DNA from: JBFONV01 sp040779335
GTDB lineage: Bacteria > Pseudomonadota > Gammaproteobacteria > Enterobacterales > Alteromonadaceae
Assembly (NCBI GenBank): GCA_040779335.1
Contig: JBFONV010000002.1
Location: 186,001 to 250,000 of the forward strand
Length of the DNA stretch: 64,000 nucleotides
Direction: 5' to 3'
Under the pieces are notes generated by a model. The model searched no databases and was not told the origin of the DNA. It was given only the letters and a program-made list of their open reading frames with translations. Both the position numbers and the translations under genes were made by a program. Positions 1 through 7,724 of the stretch are shown here, piece after piece (position 1 is the first letter of the stretch; the number at the start of each line of letters is the position of its first letter).

Positions 1-302
1 TTTTTGTTAATGTTGTCGGTGGGGTAAAGGTATCTGAAACCAGTATCGACTTAGCCTTGGTTTTATCCTTAGTGTCTAGCTTTCGCGACCAAGCACTGCC
101 ACAAGACTTAGTAGTATTTGGCGAAATAGGCCTATCAGGTGAAATCCGCCCTGTCCCCAGTGGTCAAGAACGCATAAATGAAGCGGCCAAACACGGATTT
201 AAACGTGCCATCGTTCCCTTTAATAATATGCCTAAAGAGCCCATCGCTGGCATGGAGGTAATTGGCGTTAAAAAATTGAGCGAGGCACTAGAGGTTATTT
301 AA
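1..302 (+). CDS. radA: DNA repair protein RadA, C-terminal fragment
   Basis: Only the 3' end of the gene is inside the window. The reading frame is open from the left edge (first full codon at base 3) to a TAA at 300-302, about 99 residues. The sequence holds the Lon-protease-like C-terminal domain of RadA, with VNVVGGVKVSET, then VVFGEIGLSGEIRPV, an ERINEAAKHGFKRAIVP stretch and a final LSEALEVI. RadA (Sms) is a RecA-related, DnaB-like ATPase that promotes branch migration during recombination. Its zinc finger and ATPase domain lie outside the window. Identification rests on family knowledge of this C-terminal signature. The gene converges on the solute-binding protein gene at 486-1259, with a hairpin between them. 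Confidence 0.9.
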   Translation, partial: FVNVVGGVKVSETSIDLALVLSLVSSFRDQALPQDLVVFGEIGLSGEIRPVPSGQERINEAAKHGFKRAIVPFNNMPKEPIAGMEVIGVKKLSEALEVI

Positions 303-327
303 TATTCAACCGTTCGATTAACCGATG

Positions 328-367
328 AAAAAATTAGTGCTCAAAGCTAGGCTGTATTGAGCACTAA
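328..367 (-). terminator. Rho-independent terminator for the leftward gene at 486-1259
   Basis: An 11-bp perfect stem (TTAGTGCTCAA at 334-344 with TTGAGCACTAA at 357-367) encloses a 12-base loop. On the minus strand the stem is followed by a run of six T (complement of 328-333). It therefore fits termination of leftward transcription. On the plus strand no T tract follows. Confidence 0.75.
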
Positions 368-485
368 CATTGTTAGCACCTACCTACTTCACTCAAAAAA
401 ACTACTTATATTCATGTAGTAATACAACTGGTTAACTGTGATATTGGTTATAAGTTATGGCGATAATTTGACTGGTGCAGTTTAA

Positions 486-1259
486 TTAATGTGGTGCTTT
501 ATATTTATCAATAAACTTTTGTATACCGCCTTGCTCTTTTAATAATTGCAACTGCTGGTGAAATTTCTTAACAAGCTCAGGAGAGGTCTGCAGATTTATG
601 GCTAAAAAGTTACCTTCAAGCTTAAGTAGCGGTAATTCAAGCGCTTCTGTCACGGTAGAAGTAGAATAACCAGCATCTTTAACCTGATAAGGCAAGGTTA
701 ATTCAGAGCCGATAATAAGATCGAGTTTCCCCATAAAAAACAGGTTGATATCCTCATGTTTGCTGGAAACCTCAAGCAAGTTTAGTTTTTTGGTAAAACC
801 ATTTTCCAGTAACATCTTTTCATAAATGTCACTACGCTGAATACCAACAGTATAGTTTAGTGCCTTGGTCATTGATGTTAACTGAATGTCGTCACGTGCT
901 TTAAGCTTATAAAAAAACGCTTTTGAAAACGCTAACGGCCCAACCCATTGAAATGAACGCTCCCTCGCTTTATTGCGCGATGTAGAGATGACCGCACTAT
1001 TGGCGTTTTGTTGTGCGAGTTTAAATGCTCGGGTCCAAGGCAATAATTCAAATTGACAGCTAATGCCCGATTTATCACACAAATATTGGACTAGTTCAAC
1101 ATTGATGCCCATCACTTTACCATCAACTAGGTAATTATAAGGAGGAAAATGCTCAGTATAGATTGTTAATGACGGTTGCTTACTCTGGGCATAGCTATTG
1201 GCGATAAAACAACCACAAAGTAAAATAAATGTGCTAATAACTGTTTTAACAAACGCCAT
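486..1259 (-). CDS. periplasmic solute-binding protein, family 3 (orphan)
   Basis: A 257-residue exported protein. Residues 1-24 look like a signal peptide (basic start, hydrophobic FILLCGCFIA core, SYAQS cleavage region). The mature part starts LTIYTEHFPPYNYLVDGKVMG, the usual opening of bacterial extracellular solute-binding proteins family 3 (PF00497), and later carries LPWTRAFKLA and a C-terminal IQKFIDKYK. Family members bind amino acids or related small polar ligands in the periplasm. No permease or ATPase gene is adjacent, so it may serve a distant transporter or a signalling receptor; the ligand is unknown. The ATG at 1259 is directly preceded by a run of 8-bp tandem repeats. The gene lies head-to-tail with metH but has its own terminator. 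Confidence 0.8.
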   Translation of the reverse strand: MAFVKTVISTFILLCGCFIANSYAQSKQPSLTIYTEHFPPYNYLVDGKVMGINVELVQYLCDKSGISCQFELLPWTRAFKLAQQNANSAVISTSRNKARERSFQWVGPLAFSKAFFYKLKARDDIQLTSMTKALNYTVGIQRSDIYEKMLLENGFTKKLNLLEVSSKHEDINLFFMGKLDLIIGSELTLPYQVKDAGYSTSTVTEALELPLLKLEGNFLAINLQTSPELVKKFHQQLQLLKEQGGIQKFIDKYKAPH

Positions 1260-1276
1260 TAATGCCTCAAAGAATT

Positions 1277-1307
1277 AAAGTTGTAAAGTTGTAAAGTTGT
1301 AAAGTGT
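1277..1307. repeat. 8-bp tandem repeat (AAAGTTGT) upstream of the solute-binding protein gene
   Basis: Three exact copies of AAAGTTGT lie at 1277-1284, 1285-1292 and 1293-1300, followed by a partial degenerate copy AAAGTGT. The tract begins 18 bases upstream of the ATG of the leftward gene at 486-1259, so it lies in the 5' leader or promoter of that gene. Confidence 0.85.
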
Positions 1308-1375
1308 AATATAGCAAGCTGAAAAACAAGAATAGTGATATAAATCAGCGCTTACCCTAAATAAACACGGCAATC

Positions 1376-1394
1376 GCGGATGAAAAACATCCGC
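1376..1394 (-). other. hairpin downstream of metH
   Basis: A 7-bp perfect GC-rich stem (GCGGATG at 1376-1382, CATCCGC at 1388-1394) with an AAAAA loop lies 27 bases beyond the metH stop codon. There is no good T tract on the minus strand, so it may act as an mRNA 3'-end stabiliser or weak terminator. Confidence 0.4.
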
Positions 1395-1421
1395 TACATT
1401 CTATGCTCATTAAAGTTTTGA

Positions 1422-4400
1422 TTATTCTGGCTCATAATCTAAGTTCGCAGACAACCATCTTTCCGCGCTCTCTACGGTCATATCTTTACGCTGGGCATAG
1501 TCTAGTACCTGATCTTTCGCTACTTTAGCCACCGCAAAATATTTAGCCTGAGGATGCGCGAAATACCAGCCACTTACCGCTGCACCAGGATGCATGGCAT
1601 AACTTGACGTTAGCTCCATACCTATGTTTTCTTTAACATTAAGTAATTGCCATAAAAGCCCTTTTTCAGTGTGCTCAGGGCAAGCAGGATAGCCCGGCGC
1701 AGGTCTAATTCCTTGATATTGTTCTCTGATCAAAGCCTCGTTATCAAATTGTTCTTGTGGCGCATATCCCCAGTATTCTTTGCGGATTTTTTCATGTAAA
1801 TATTCGGCGCTAGCTTCTGCTAACCTATCAGCAATCGCTTTAAGTAAGATACTATTATAGTCATCATGTGCTTTATTATGCTCAGCAACCAGCTCATCAA
1901 CACCAAAGCCCGCAGATACCGCAAAAGCCCCGACATAATCATTAATACCGGAATTTTTTTCCGCGACATAATCCGATAAACAACGATTAAACTGCCCAGC
2001 AGGCTTTTTACTTTGTTGGCGTAACTGATGAAGGTTAAGCAAAGATTCACTGCGAGTTTCATCGCTGTAAAGTTCAATGTCATCCCCTACTCGGTGCGCT
2101 GGAAATAATCCGAAAACCGCTTTTGCTATTAATTTTTTGTTATTAATAACCTCATCTAACATGGCATTTGCATCATTAAACAGCTTTGTAGCCTCTTCAC
2201 CGATCAGTTCATGCTCGAGTATCTTTGGATATTTGCCTGATAATTGCCAAGTCATGAAAAAAGGCGTCCAATCGATATAATTTCTCACCACATTCAGATC
2301 AAGCTCATCCAACACAGTAATCCCTAACTTATTAGGAACTTTAGGCGTGTAATGATCGAAATCAACTTGCGTGGCATTTTCTCGTGCTTGCGCTAATGAT
2401 ACTAAAGTTGATCTTGGTCCTTTTTTATAATGACGCTCTCGTACTCGCACATACTCATCTTTTTGACGCTCCATAAACGCATCGCGATGCTCGTGAGAAA
2501 GTAATGTACTAACGACAGAAACCGAACGTGACGCATTAGGAACATAAACGACTGGATGATCATATTTAGGTTCAATTTTCACCGCAGTATGCGCTTTAGA
2601 CGTTGTCGCCCCACCAATTAATAACGGCAATTGAAAGTTTTGACGTTGCATCTCCTTAGCAACATGTACCATTTCATCTAACGACGGTGTGATCAAACCA
2701 GATAGTCCGATAATATCGACATTTCTTTCTTTGGCGACTCGCAAAATATCTTCACAAGAAACCATCACTCCTAAGTCGATAATATCGTAGTTATTACATT
2801 GTAAAACTACACCAACAATATTCTTACCAATATCGTGAACATCTCCTTTTACTGTAGCAAGCAACACTTTACCATTTGAGGAGACTTCTGTTTTTTCCGC
2901 TTCTATAAAAGGATTTAAATATGCGACAGCTTGCTTCATCACGCGTGCCGATTTTACCACTTGCGGCAAAAACATTTCGCCAGCACCAAATAAATCACCA
3001 ACGACATTCATACCATCCATCAACGGACCTTCGATGACATCAAGTGGGCGTTTTGCAATAAGGCGCGCAGCTTCAGTGTCTTCAACAATAAATTCGTTGA
3101 TACCCTTTACTAATGAATACTCTAACCTTTTATTAATCGGTAATTCACGCCATGCTAAATCCGCTTTATTGATTTGTCCTGCTCCTTGACCGCGGTATCG
3201 CTCAGCAATATCTAAAAGGCGCTCAGTGGCGCCGTCATCCTTGTTTTGAATAATATCTTCAACTGCATTACGTAAATCATCAGGAATATCTGAATAGATC
3301 GCCAATTGACCTGCGTTGACTATCCCCATATCCATGCCATTTTTAATGGCGTGATATAAGAAAACAGCATGTATAGCTTCTCGCACAGGGTTGTTGCCTC
3401 GAAACGAAAAAGAGACATTAGAAACGCCACCAGAAACCATAGCATGGGGCAAATGCTGTTTAATATCGGCAACGGCATCGATAAAGTCGACGGCATAATT
3501 ATTATGCTCTTCGATACCTGTAGCGACGGCAAATATATTAGGATCAAAAATAATATCTTCAGCAGGGAAGCCAATTTCATCCACTAAAATGTGATAAGCA
3601 CGCTGACAAATCTCAAATTTTCGAGTCCGCGTATCGGCTTGTCCTTGTTCGTCAAATGCCATGATGATAACAGCCGCACCATAACGTCTTAATAATTCTG
3701 CTTGATAGCGAAAATTATCTTCACCTTCTTTCAAGCTAATAGAATTAACGATGCCTTTGCCTTGAATGCACTTTAATCCTGCTTCTAAAATATCCCATTT
3801 TGAAGAATCGAGCATAATGGGTACTTTGGCGATATCTGGTTCACCGGCGATAAGATTTAAAAAACGAACCATGGCAGCTTGCGAATCAAGCATGCCTTCA
3901 TCCATGTTTATATCGATGATTTGCGCGCCATTCTCAACTTGCTGCAGGGCGACCGCAATCGCTTGGTCATAATTTTCTTCGGTGATCAGACGTTTAAAAA
4001 TAGCTGAGCCGGTTACATTGGTTCTTTCGCCAACGTTAACAAATAGCGAGTCTTCCTGAATAGTAAGCGCTTCAAGCCCAGACAAGCGACACGCGATATC
4101 ACGCGCTTTTATTTCACGAGGCTTAATATGCGCCACCGCATCGGCCATACCTTTAATATGCTCTGGCGTTGTACCACAGCAACCACCAATGATATTAAGG
4201 AACCCTGACTGGGCCCATTCAGTAACATGAGTATTCATATCCTCAACAGTAAAATCATATTCACCGAATGCATTGGGTAAACCCGCATTAGGGTGCGCAG
4301 ATACCGCCACATCAGAAATACGGCTAAGCTCTTCAACATATTGGCGCAACTCGACTGGACCTAGCGCACAGTTCAACCCAAATGAAACAGGCTTTGCGTG

Positions 4401-5114
4401 ACGTAATGAATTATAAAATGCTTCAGTAGTTTGTCCTGATAAGGTTCGCCCTGATGCATCAGTGATCGTTCCAGAAATCATCACTGGGAGTCTGATGTTC
4501 AATTCGTCAAATACGGCTTCGACAGCAAAAATAGCTGCTTTTGCATTGAGCGTATCAAAGATAGTTTCAATCAAAATAAGGTCGCAGCCACCTTCTATTA
4601 GTGCTTTAGTCGATTCAATGTAAGCATCTTTAAGTTGATCGAACGTCACATTGCGAAAAGCAGGATCATTAACGTCGGGAGAAATAGAGCAAGTTCGGTT
4701 TGTTGGCCCAAGTACGCCAGCAACAAAGCGCGGTTTGTCTGGGTTTTTACGGGTAAACTCATCAGCAACTTCACGTGCCAACTGCGCGGCGACCAAATTG
4801 ATTTCCGCACTTAAATGCGCCATGTCATAATCTGCCATGGCTATTGTGGTCGCATTAAAGGTATTTGTTTCAAGAATATCGGCTCCGGCAGCTAGATATT
4901 CACTATGAATAGCCTTAATAACCTCCGGTTGGGTCAATACTAATAAATCATTATTACCTTTAACATCGCTATGCCAATCAGCAAATCTATCACCGCGGTA
5001 ATCTTGCTCTTCAAACTTGTACGCTTGGATCATAGTGCCCATAGCACCATCAAGAATTAATATGCGCTTTGCTAATTGCTTGGTAAAAATATCGTAAGTG
5101 GCTGATTGCTGCAT
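1422..5114 (-). CDS. metH: cobalamin-dependent methionine synthase
   Basis: MetH moves a methyl group from 5-methyltetrahydrofolate via cobalamin to homocysteine. From the ATG at 5114 the protein has 1230 residues, the family's full length. The domains are in the usual order. The homocysteine-binding barrel starts RILILDGAMGTMIQ and has zinc cysteines in GLNCALG and GGCCGTTPEH. A pterin-binding barrel follows (FVNVGERTNVTGSAIF). The cobalamin domain carries DVHDIGKNIV near residue 760, whose His is the lower cobalt ligand. The C-terminal reactivation domain has the AdoMet-site pattern RPAPGYPACPEHTEK. I chose ATG 5114 because GGAG lies six bases upstream and QLAKRILILDGAMG then falls at the expected distance from the N-terminus; a longer frame from 5156 would overlap metA. 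The metA stop codon is one base upstream, so metA-metH are translationally linked and probably share MetJ control. Confidence 0.97.
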   Translation of the reverse strand: MQQSATYDIFTKQLAKRILILDGAMGTMIQAYKFEEQDYRGDRFADWHSDVKGNNDLLVLTQPEVIKAIHSEYLAAGADILETNTFNATTIAMADYDMAHLSAEINLVAAQLAREVADEFTRKNPDKPRFVAGVLGPTNRTCSISPDVNDPAFRNVTFDQLKDAYIESTKALIEGGCDLILIETIFDTLNAKAAIFAVEAVFDELNIRLPVMISGTITDASGRTLSGQTTEAFYNSLRHAKPVSFGLNCALGPVELRQYVEELSRISDVAVSAHPNAGLPNAFGEYDFTVEDMNTHVTEWAQSGFLNIIGGCCGTTPEHIKGMADAVAHIKPREIKARDIACRLSGLEALTIQEDSLFVNVGERTNVTGSAIFKRLITEENYDQAIAVALQQVENGAQIIDINMDEGMLDSQAAMVRFLNLIAGEPDIAKVPIMLDSSKWDILEAGLKCIQGKGIVNSISLKEGEDNFRYQAELLRRYGAAVIIMAFDEQGQADTRTRKFEICQRAYHILVDEIGFPAEDIIFDPNIFAVATGIEEHNNYAVDFIDAVADIKQHLPHAMVSGGVSNVSFSFRGNNPVREAIHAVFLYHAIKNGMDMGIVNAGQLAIYSDIPDDLRNAVEDIIQNKDDGATERLLDIAERYRGQGAGQINKADLAWRELPINKRLEYSLVKGINEFIVEDTEAARLIAKRPLDVIEGPLMDGMNVVGDLFGAGEMFLPQVVKSARVMKQAVAYLNPFIEAEKTEVSSNGKVLLATVKGDVHDIGKNIVGVVLQCNNYDIIDLGVMVSCEDILRVAKERNVDIIGLSGLITPSLDEMVHVAKEMQRQNFQLPLLIGGATTSKAHTAVKIEPKYDHPVVYVPNASRSVSVVSTLLSHEHRDAFMERQKDEYVRVRERHYKKGPRSTLVSLAQARENATQVDFDHYTPKVPNKLGITVLDELDLNVVRNYIDWTPFFMTWQLSGKYPKILEHELIGEEATKLFNDANAMLDEVINNKKLIAKAVFGLFPAHRVGDDIELYSDETRSESLLNLHQLRQQSKKPAGQFNRCLSDYVAEKNSGINDYVGAFAVSAGFGVDELVAEHNKAHDDYNSILLKAIADRLAEASAEYLHEKIRKEYWGYAPQEQFDNEALIREQYQGIRPAPGYPACPEHTEKGLLWQLLNVKENIGMELTSSYAMHPGAAVSGWYFAHPQAKYFAVAKVAKDQVLDYAQRKDMTVESAERWLSANLDYEPE

Positions 5115-5115
5115 A

Positions 5116-6057
5116 TTAAACTCCGGGATGAATAGCTTTGATGTTATTGGCATCAAGTTGATAAGGGGTTATCTGATAAACGTAATAATTTAACCAGTTT
5201 GTAAACAGTAGACTACCGTGGCTGCGCCAAGAACTAAGCGGCGGTTGGTTAACGTCATCGTTAATATAATAATTTTCTGGCATGATAGCATTGCTATCAA
5301 CTAATAGATCGCGCTGAAATTCTTCATGCAATGTCGATGAATCATATTCTGGGTGCCCAGTTAAGTATACTTGCTGCTTATTTTCCGATGCTGCCAAATA
5401 AACCCCCGCCTGACTAGATTCTGCTAATATTTTTAATTTAGGCACAGTTAAATAATCTTGTTTATCAATATAACCATAACGAGAATGAGGAACGTTAAAG
5501 CTTTCATCAAAACCTCTGGTTAGTTGCTCTTTTGGATCTAACGCTTTGTGTTGATAGACCCCTGATAATTTTTTTTTACGCAGGTGTCTATTCAGGCCAT
5601 AATGATAATAAAGCGCGGCATGGGCCGCCCAACATGAAAACATGGTAGAAGTAACATTTTCTTCTGCCCAATCAAATACTTCACAAATTTTATCCCAAAA
5701 GTTCACTTGACTATAGTCAAGCAAAGCTAATGGTGCGCCAGTGATGATCAACCCGTCGTATTGCTTATGCTTTATATCATCAAAAAGTCGGTAAAAATTG
5801 TCTAAGTGTTCTTTCGGGGTATTTTTAGATTCATTTGCATGGATGCGCACAAATTCGACATTAATCTGCAGTGGCGTATTTGCCAACATCCTTAGAATTT
5901 GCACTTCGGTTTCTATTTTATTTGGCATCAAATTCAATATTGCCACTTCCATCGGACGTATATCCTGATTGACCGCGCGATGCTCTGACATCACGAAGAT
6001 ATTCTCTTCATCAAGAATTGATAAAGCAGGTAATTGGTCTGGAATTTTAATCGGCAT
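5116..6057 (-). CDS. metA: homoserine O-succinyltransferase
   Basis: MetA acylates homoserine, the first committed step of methionine synthesis. From the ATG at 6057 it has 313 residues, close to the Escherichia coli enzyme, and begins MPIKIPDQLPA as that family does; I preferred this start to an in-frame codon seven residues upstream. Visible signatures are the RPMEVAILNLMPNKIETE block, TGAPL, the nucleophile region TSTMFSCWAAHAAL (catalytic Cys), LSGVYQHK, HSRYGYI, the GHPEYD His-containing motif and a WRSHG..LFTNWLNYYVYQITPY tail. Whether succinyl- or acetyl-CoA is used cannot be settled by eye. The gene is first in the metA-metH operon and lies behind a met-box array at 6115-6154. Confidence 0.96.
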   Translation of the reverse strand: MPIKIPDQLPALSILDEENIFVMSEHRAVNQDIRPMEVAILNLMPNKIETEVQILRMLANTPLQINVEFVRIHANESKNTPKEHLDNFYRLFDDIKHKQYDGLIITGAPLALLDYSQVNFWDKICEVFDWAEENVTSTMFSCWAAHAALYYHYGLNRHLRKKKLSGVYQHKALDPKEQLTRGFDESFNVPHSRYGYIDKQDYLTVPKLKILAESSQAGVYLAASENKQQVYLTGHPEYDSSTLHEEFQRDLLVDSNAIMPENYYINDDVNQPPLSSWRSHGSLLFTNWLNYYVYQITPYQLDANNIKAIHPGV

Positions 6058-6102
6058 ATCAGTCAACCTAACGAGCAATTTGAAGGGAAAAAATCATACG
6101 CT

Positions 6103-6133
6103 ATAATGTGACTTGGATTTCTAGATATGTCAA
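6103..6133 (-). promoter_or_regulatory. candidate metA promoter
   Basis: On the minus strand a perfect TTGACA (complement of 6128-6133) is followed 19 bases later by CATTAT (complement of 6103-6108). The spacing is longer than ideal, so the -10 assignment is tentative. The -35 hexamer sits inside the met-box array, which would let MetJ block polymerase. Confidence 0.45.
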
Positions 6134-6154
6134 CCTCTAAACGTATAGACGTCT
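6115..6154 (-). promoter_or_regulatory. MetJ operator: five tandem met boxes
   Basis: Five contiguous 8-bp units match the met-box consensus AGACGTCT: GGATTTCT (6115-6122, 5/8), AGATATGT (6123-6130, 5/8), CAACCTCT (6131-6138, 5/8), AAACGTAT (6139-6146, 6/8) and AGACGTCT (6147-6154, 8/8). The next unit outward drops to 3/8, marking the edge. Tandem 8-bp boxes are the established binding mode of the MetJ repressor with S-adenosylmethionine. The array begins 58 bases upstream of the metA start. Confidence 0.85.
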
Positions 6155-6285
6155 ATAATATTTTATCCTTAGCTATAATGTTTATCTAAATTCAGCTCAA
6201 CTTAATAGTAGTCGTTATAGCGTCAATATTTGATGATTACTGACAAAATTTTACCGCTAAGTCGATCAAAATGACCTAGCATAAA

Positions 6286-6311
6286 AAAACCGGTTCTCAA
6301 GAACCGGTTTT
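6286..6311. terminator. bidirectional terminator downstream of recA
   Basis: A perfect inverted repeat AAAACCGGTTC (6286-6296) / GAACCGGTTTT (6301-6311) with a TCAA loop. On the minus strand it ends in a seven-T run and terminates recA transcription. Confidence 0.88.
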
Positions 6312-6369
6312 AAATCATTCAAGCAAAACTAATTTTTCGCTTTTACCTACCACGGTAAATAATCTGAAA

Positions 6370-7398
6370 TTACTCTGTTAATGCTTCTTCTTTACTTTCG
6401 CTCTCTTGTTTTTTAGTAAGGAATATTTCTCTTAAGCGACTATCAATTTCTTTGGCCATTTCAGGGTGCTCTTTTAAGTATTTGGTCGCATTCGCTTTAC
6501 CTTGACCAATACGCTCACCATTATAGCTATACCACGCACCAGCTTTTTCGACCATTTCGTTCTTAACGCCTAAATCAATCAATTCACCGAGGCTGTTGAT
6601 ACCTTCGCCGTAAAGAATTTGAAATTCAACTTGTTTAAATGGAGGAGCAATTTTATTTTTAACTACTTTTACGCGGGTTTCGTTACCAACGATTTCATCA
6701 CCGTTTTTAACTGCGCCGATACGACGAATATCTAAGCGAACAGAGGCATAAAACTTTAATGCATTACCGCCCGTGGTGGTTTCAGGGTTACCAAACATGA
6801 CACCGATTTTCATACGGATTTGGTTAATGAAAATAAGCATAGTATTAGACTGTTTCAAATTACCAGTCAATTTACGCATTGCCTGTGACAACATACGAGC
6901 TTGCAAGCCCATATGTGAATCGCCCATATCCCCTTCTATTTCGGCTTTAGGGGTTAATGCGGCTACTGAATCGACAACGATAACGTCAACAGCACCAGAG
7001 CGCGTTAACATGTCACAAATTTCTAATGCTTGTTCACCCGTATCAGGTTGAGAAACAAGTAACTCATTGATGTTAACACCAAGTTTTTCAGCATAAATTG
7101 GATCAAGTGCATGTTCAGCATCAACAAACGCACAAATTTTGCCATTACGTTGTGCTTCGGCGATAACTTCTAATGTTAGCGTTGTTTTACCACTTGATTC
7201 TGGACCATAAATTTCAACAACTCGCCCCATTGGTAAGCCACCTGCGCCCAACGCGATATCTAAGCCAAGTGAACCAGTAGAAATGGTTTCCACATCCATA
7301 CTGCGGTTCTCGCCTAGTTTCATGATTGAACCTTTACCGAATTGGCGTTCAATTTGGCTTAACGCAGCAGAGAGTGCTTTTTCTTTATTGTTATCCAT
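6370..7398 (-). CDS. recA: recombinase RecA
   Basis: RecA is the DNA strand-exchange ATPase and the SOS co-protease that triggers LexA cleavage. The 342-residue product from ATG 7398 starts MDNNKEKALSAALSQIERQ. It carries Walker A GPESSGKTTLTLE, the FVDAEHALDP segment, Walker B VIVVDSVAALTP, the loop L1 region GDSHMGLQARMLSQAMRKL and the L2 region GNPETTTGGNALKFYASVRLDIRR. The start is supported by GGAG seven bases upstream and by family length; an in-frame codon at 7470 would lie within the SOS promoter. recX is not adjacent as in many gammaproteobacteria but about 35 kb away, beside alaS. The gene is divergent from mutS. Confidence 0.98.
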   Translation of the reverse strand: MDNNKEKALSAALSQIERQFGKGSIMKLGENRSMDVETISTGSLGLDIALGAGGLPMGRVVEIYGPESSGKTTLTLEVIAEAQRNGKICAFVDAEHALDPIYAEKLGVNINELLVSQPDTGEQALEICDMLTRSGAVDVIVVDSVAALTPKAEIEGDMGDSHMGLQARMLSQAMRKLTGNLKQSNTMLIFINQIRMKIGVMFGNPETTTGGNALKFYASVRLDIRRIGAVKNGDEIVGNETRVKVVKNKIAPPFKQVEFQILYGEGINSLGELIDLGVKNEMVEKAGAWYSYNGERIGQGKANATKYLKEHPEMAKEIDSRLREIFLTKKQESESKEEALTE

Positions 7399-7724
7399 TT
7401 GTTGCTCCACATATAAAAACATAAACTTATCTAATGACGCAAAGTATACTGTATAGTCGTACAGTATCAAGTTTTTTTATAACTTTTTTTATTTTGCTGC
7501 TTTTTTTAAACTGGAGAGACTTTTAATACATTGAAATAAAACAAAAAAAACAAGGTTGATAACTTTTTGTAATTTTCTATAAAAAAGTTATTAACCGCAT
7601 AAACCGACGGAACCATGCCTTTTATACAGTATGTCGATTTATGAATATTAGCTGAAAATTACTGGGTTAAACTTAACGCGTTGTGGCATAATATTTTGCA
7701 AGTATATCGCTAGAATAATAATGA
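7399..7724. other. recA-mutS divergent intergenic region
   Basis: 326 bases holding the recA leader and SOS promoter at the left and the mutS promoter region at the right. A plausible mutS promoter is TTGTGG at 7681-7686 with TATATC at 7703-7708 (16-base spacer). The middle is very AT-rich with long A/T runs (7477-7590). I see no gene there. Confidence 0.5.
7443..7470 (-). promoter_or_regulatory. recA promoter with a LexA (SOS) box between -35 and -10
   Basis: The minus strand reads TTGATA (complement of 7465-7470), 16 bases, then TATACT (complement of 7443-7448). The spacer is filled by a LexA box at 7447-7466: TACTGT, eight bases, ACAGTA, with perfect arms. This is the classic gammaproteobacterial SOS operator arrangement. 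Confidence 0.9.

Noticed and set aside
5115..5156. An N-terminal extension of MetH from 5156.
   Set aside because: It would overlap the end of metA, and ATG 5114 has a good ribosome site and family-typical N-terminus.
7399..7470. A 24-residue N-terminal extension of RecA.
   Set aside because: It would be read through the -35, SOS box and -10 of the recA promoter; the MDNNKEK start has a proper ribosome site.
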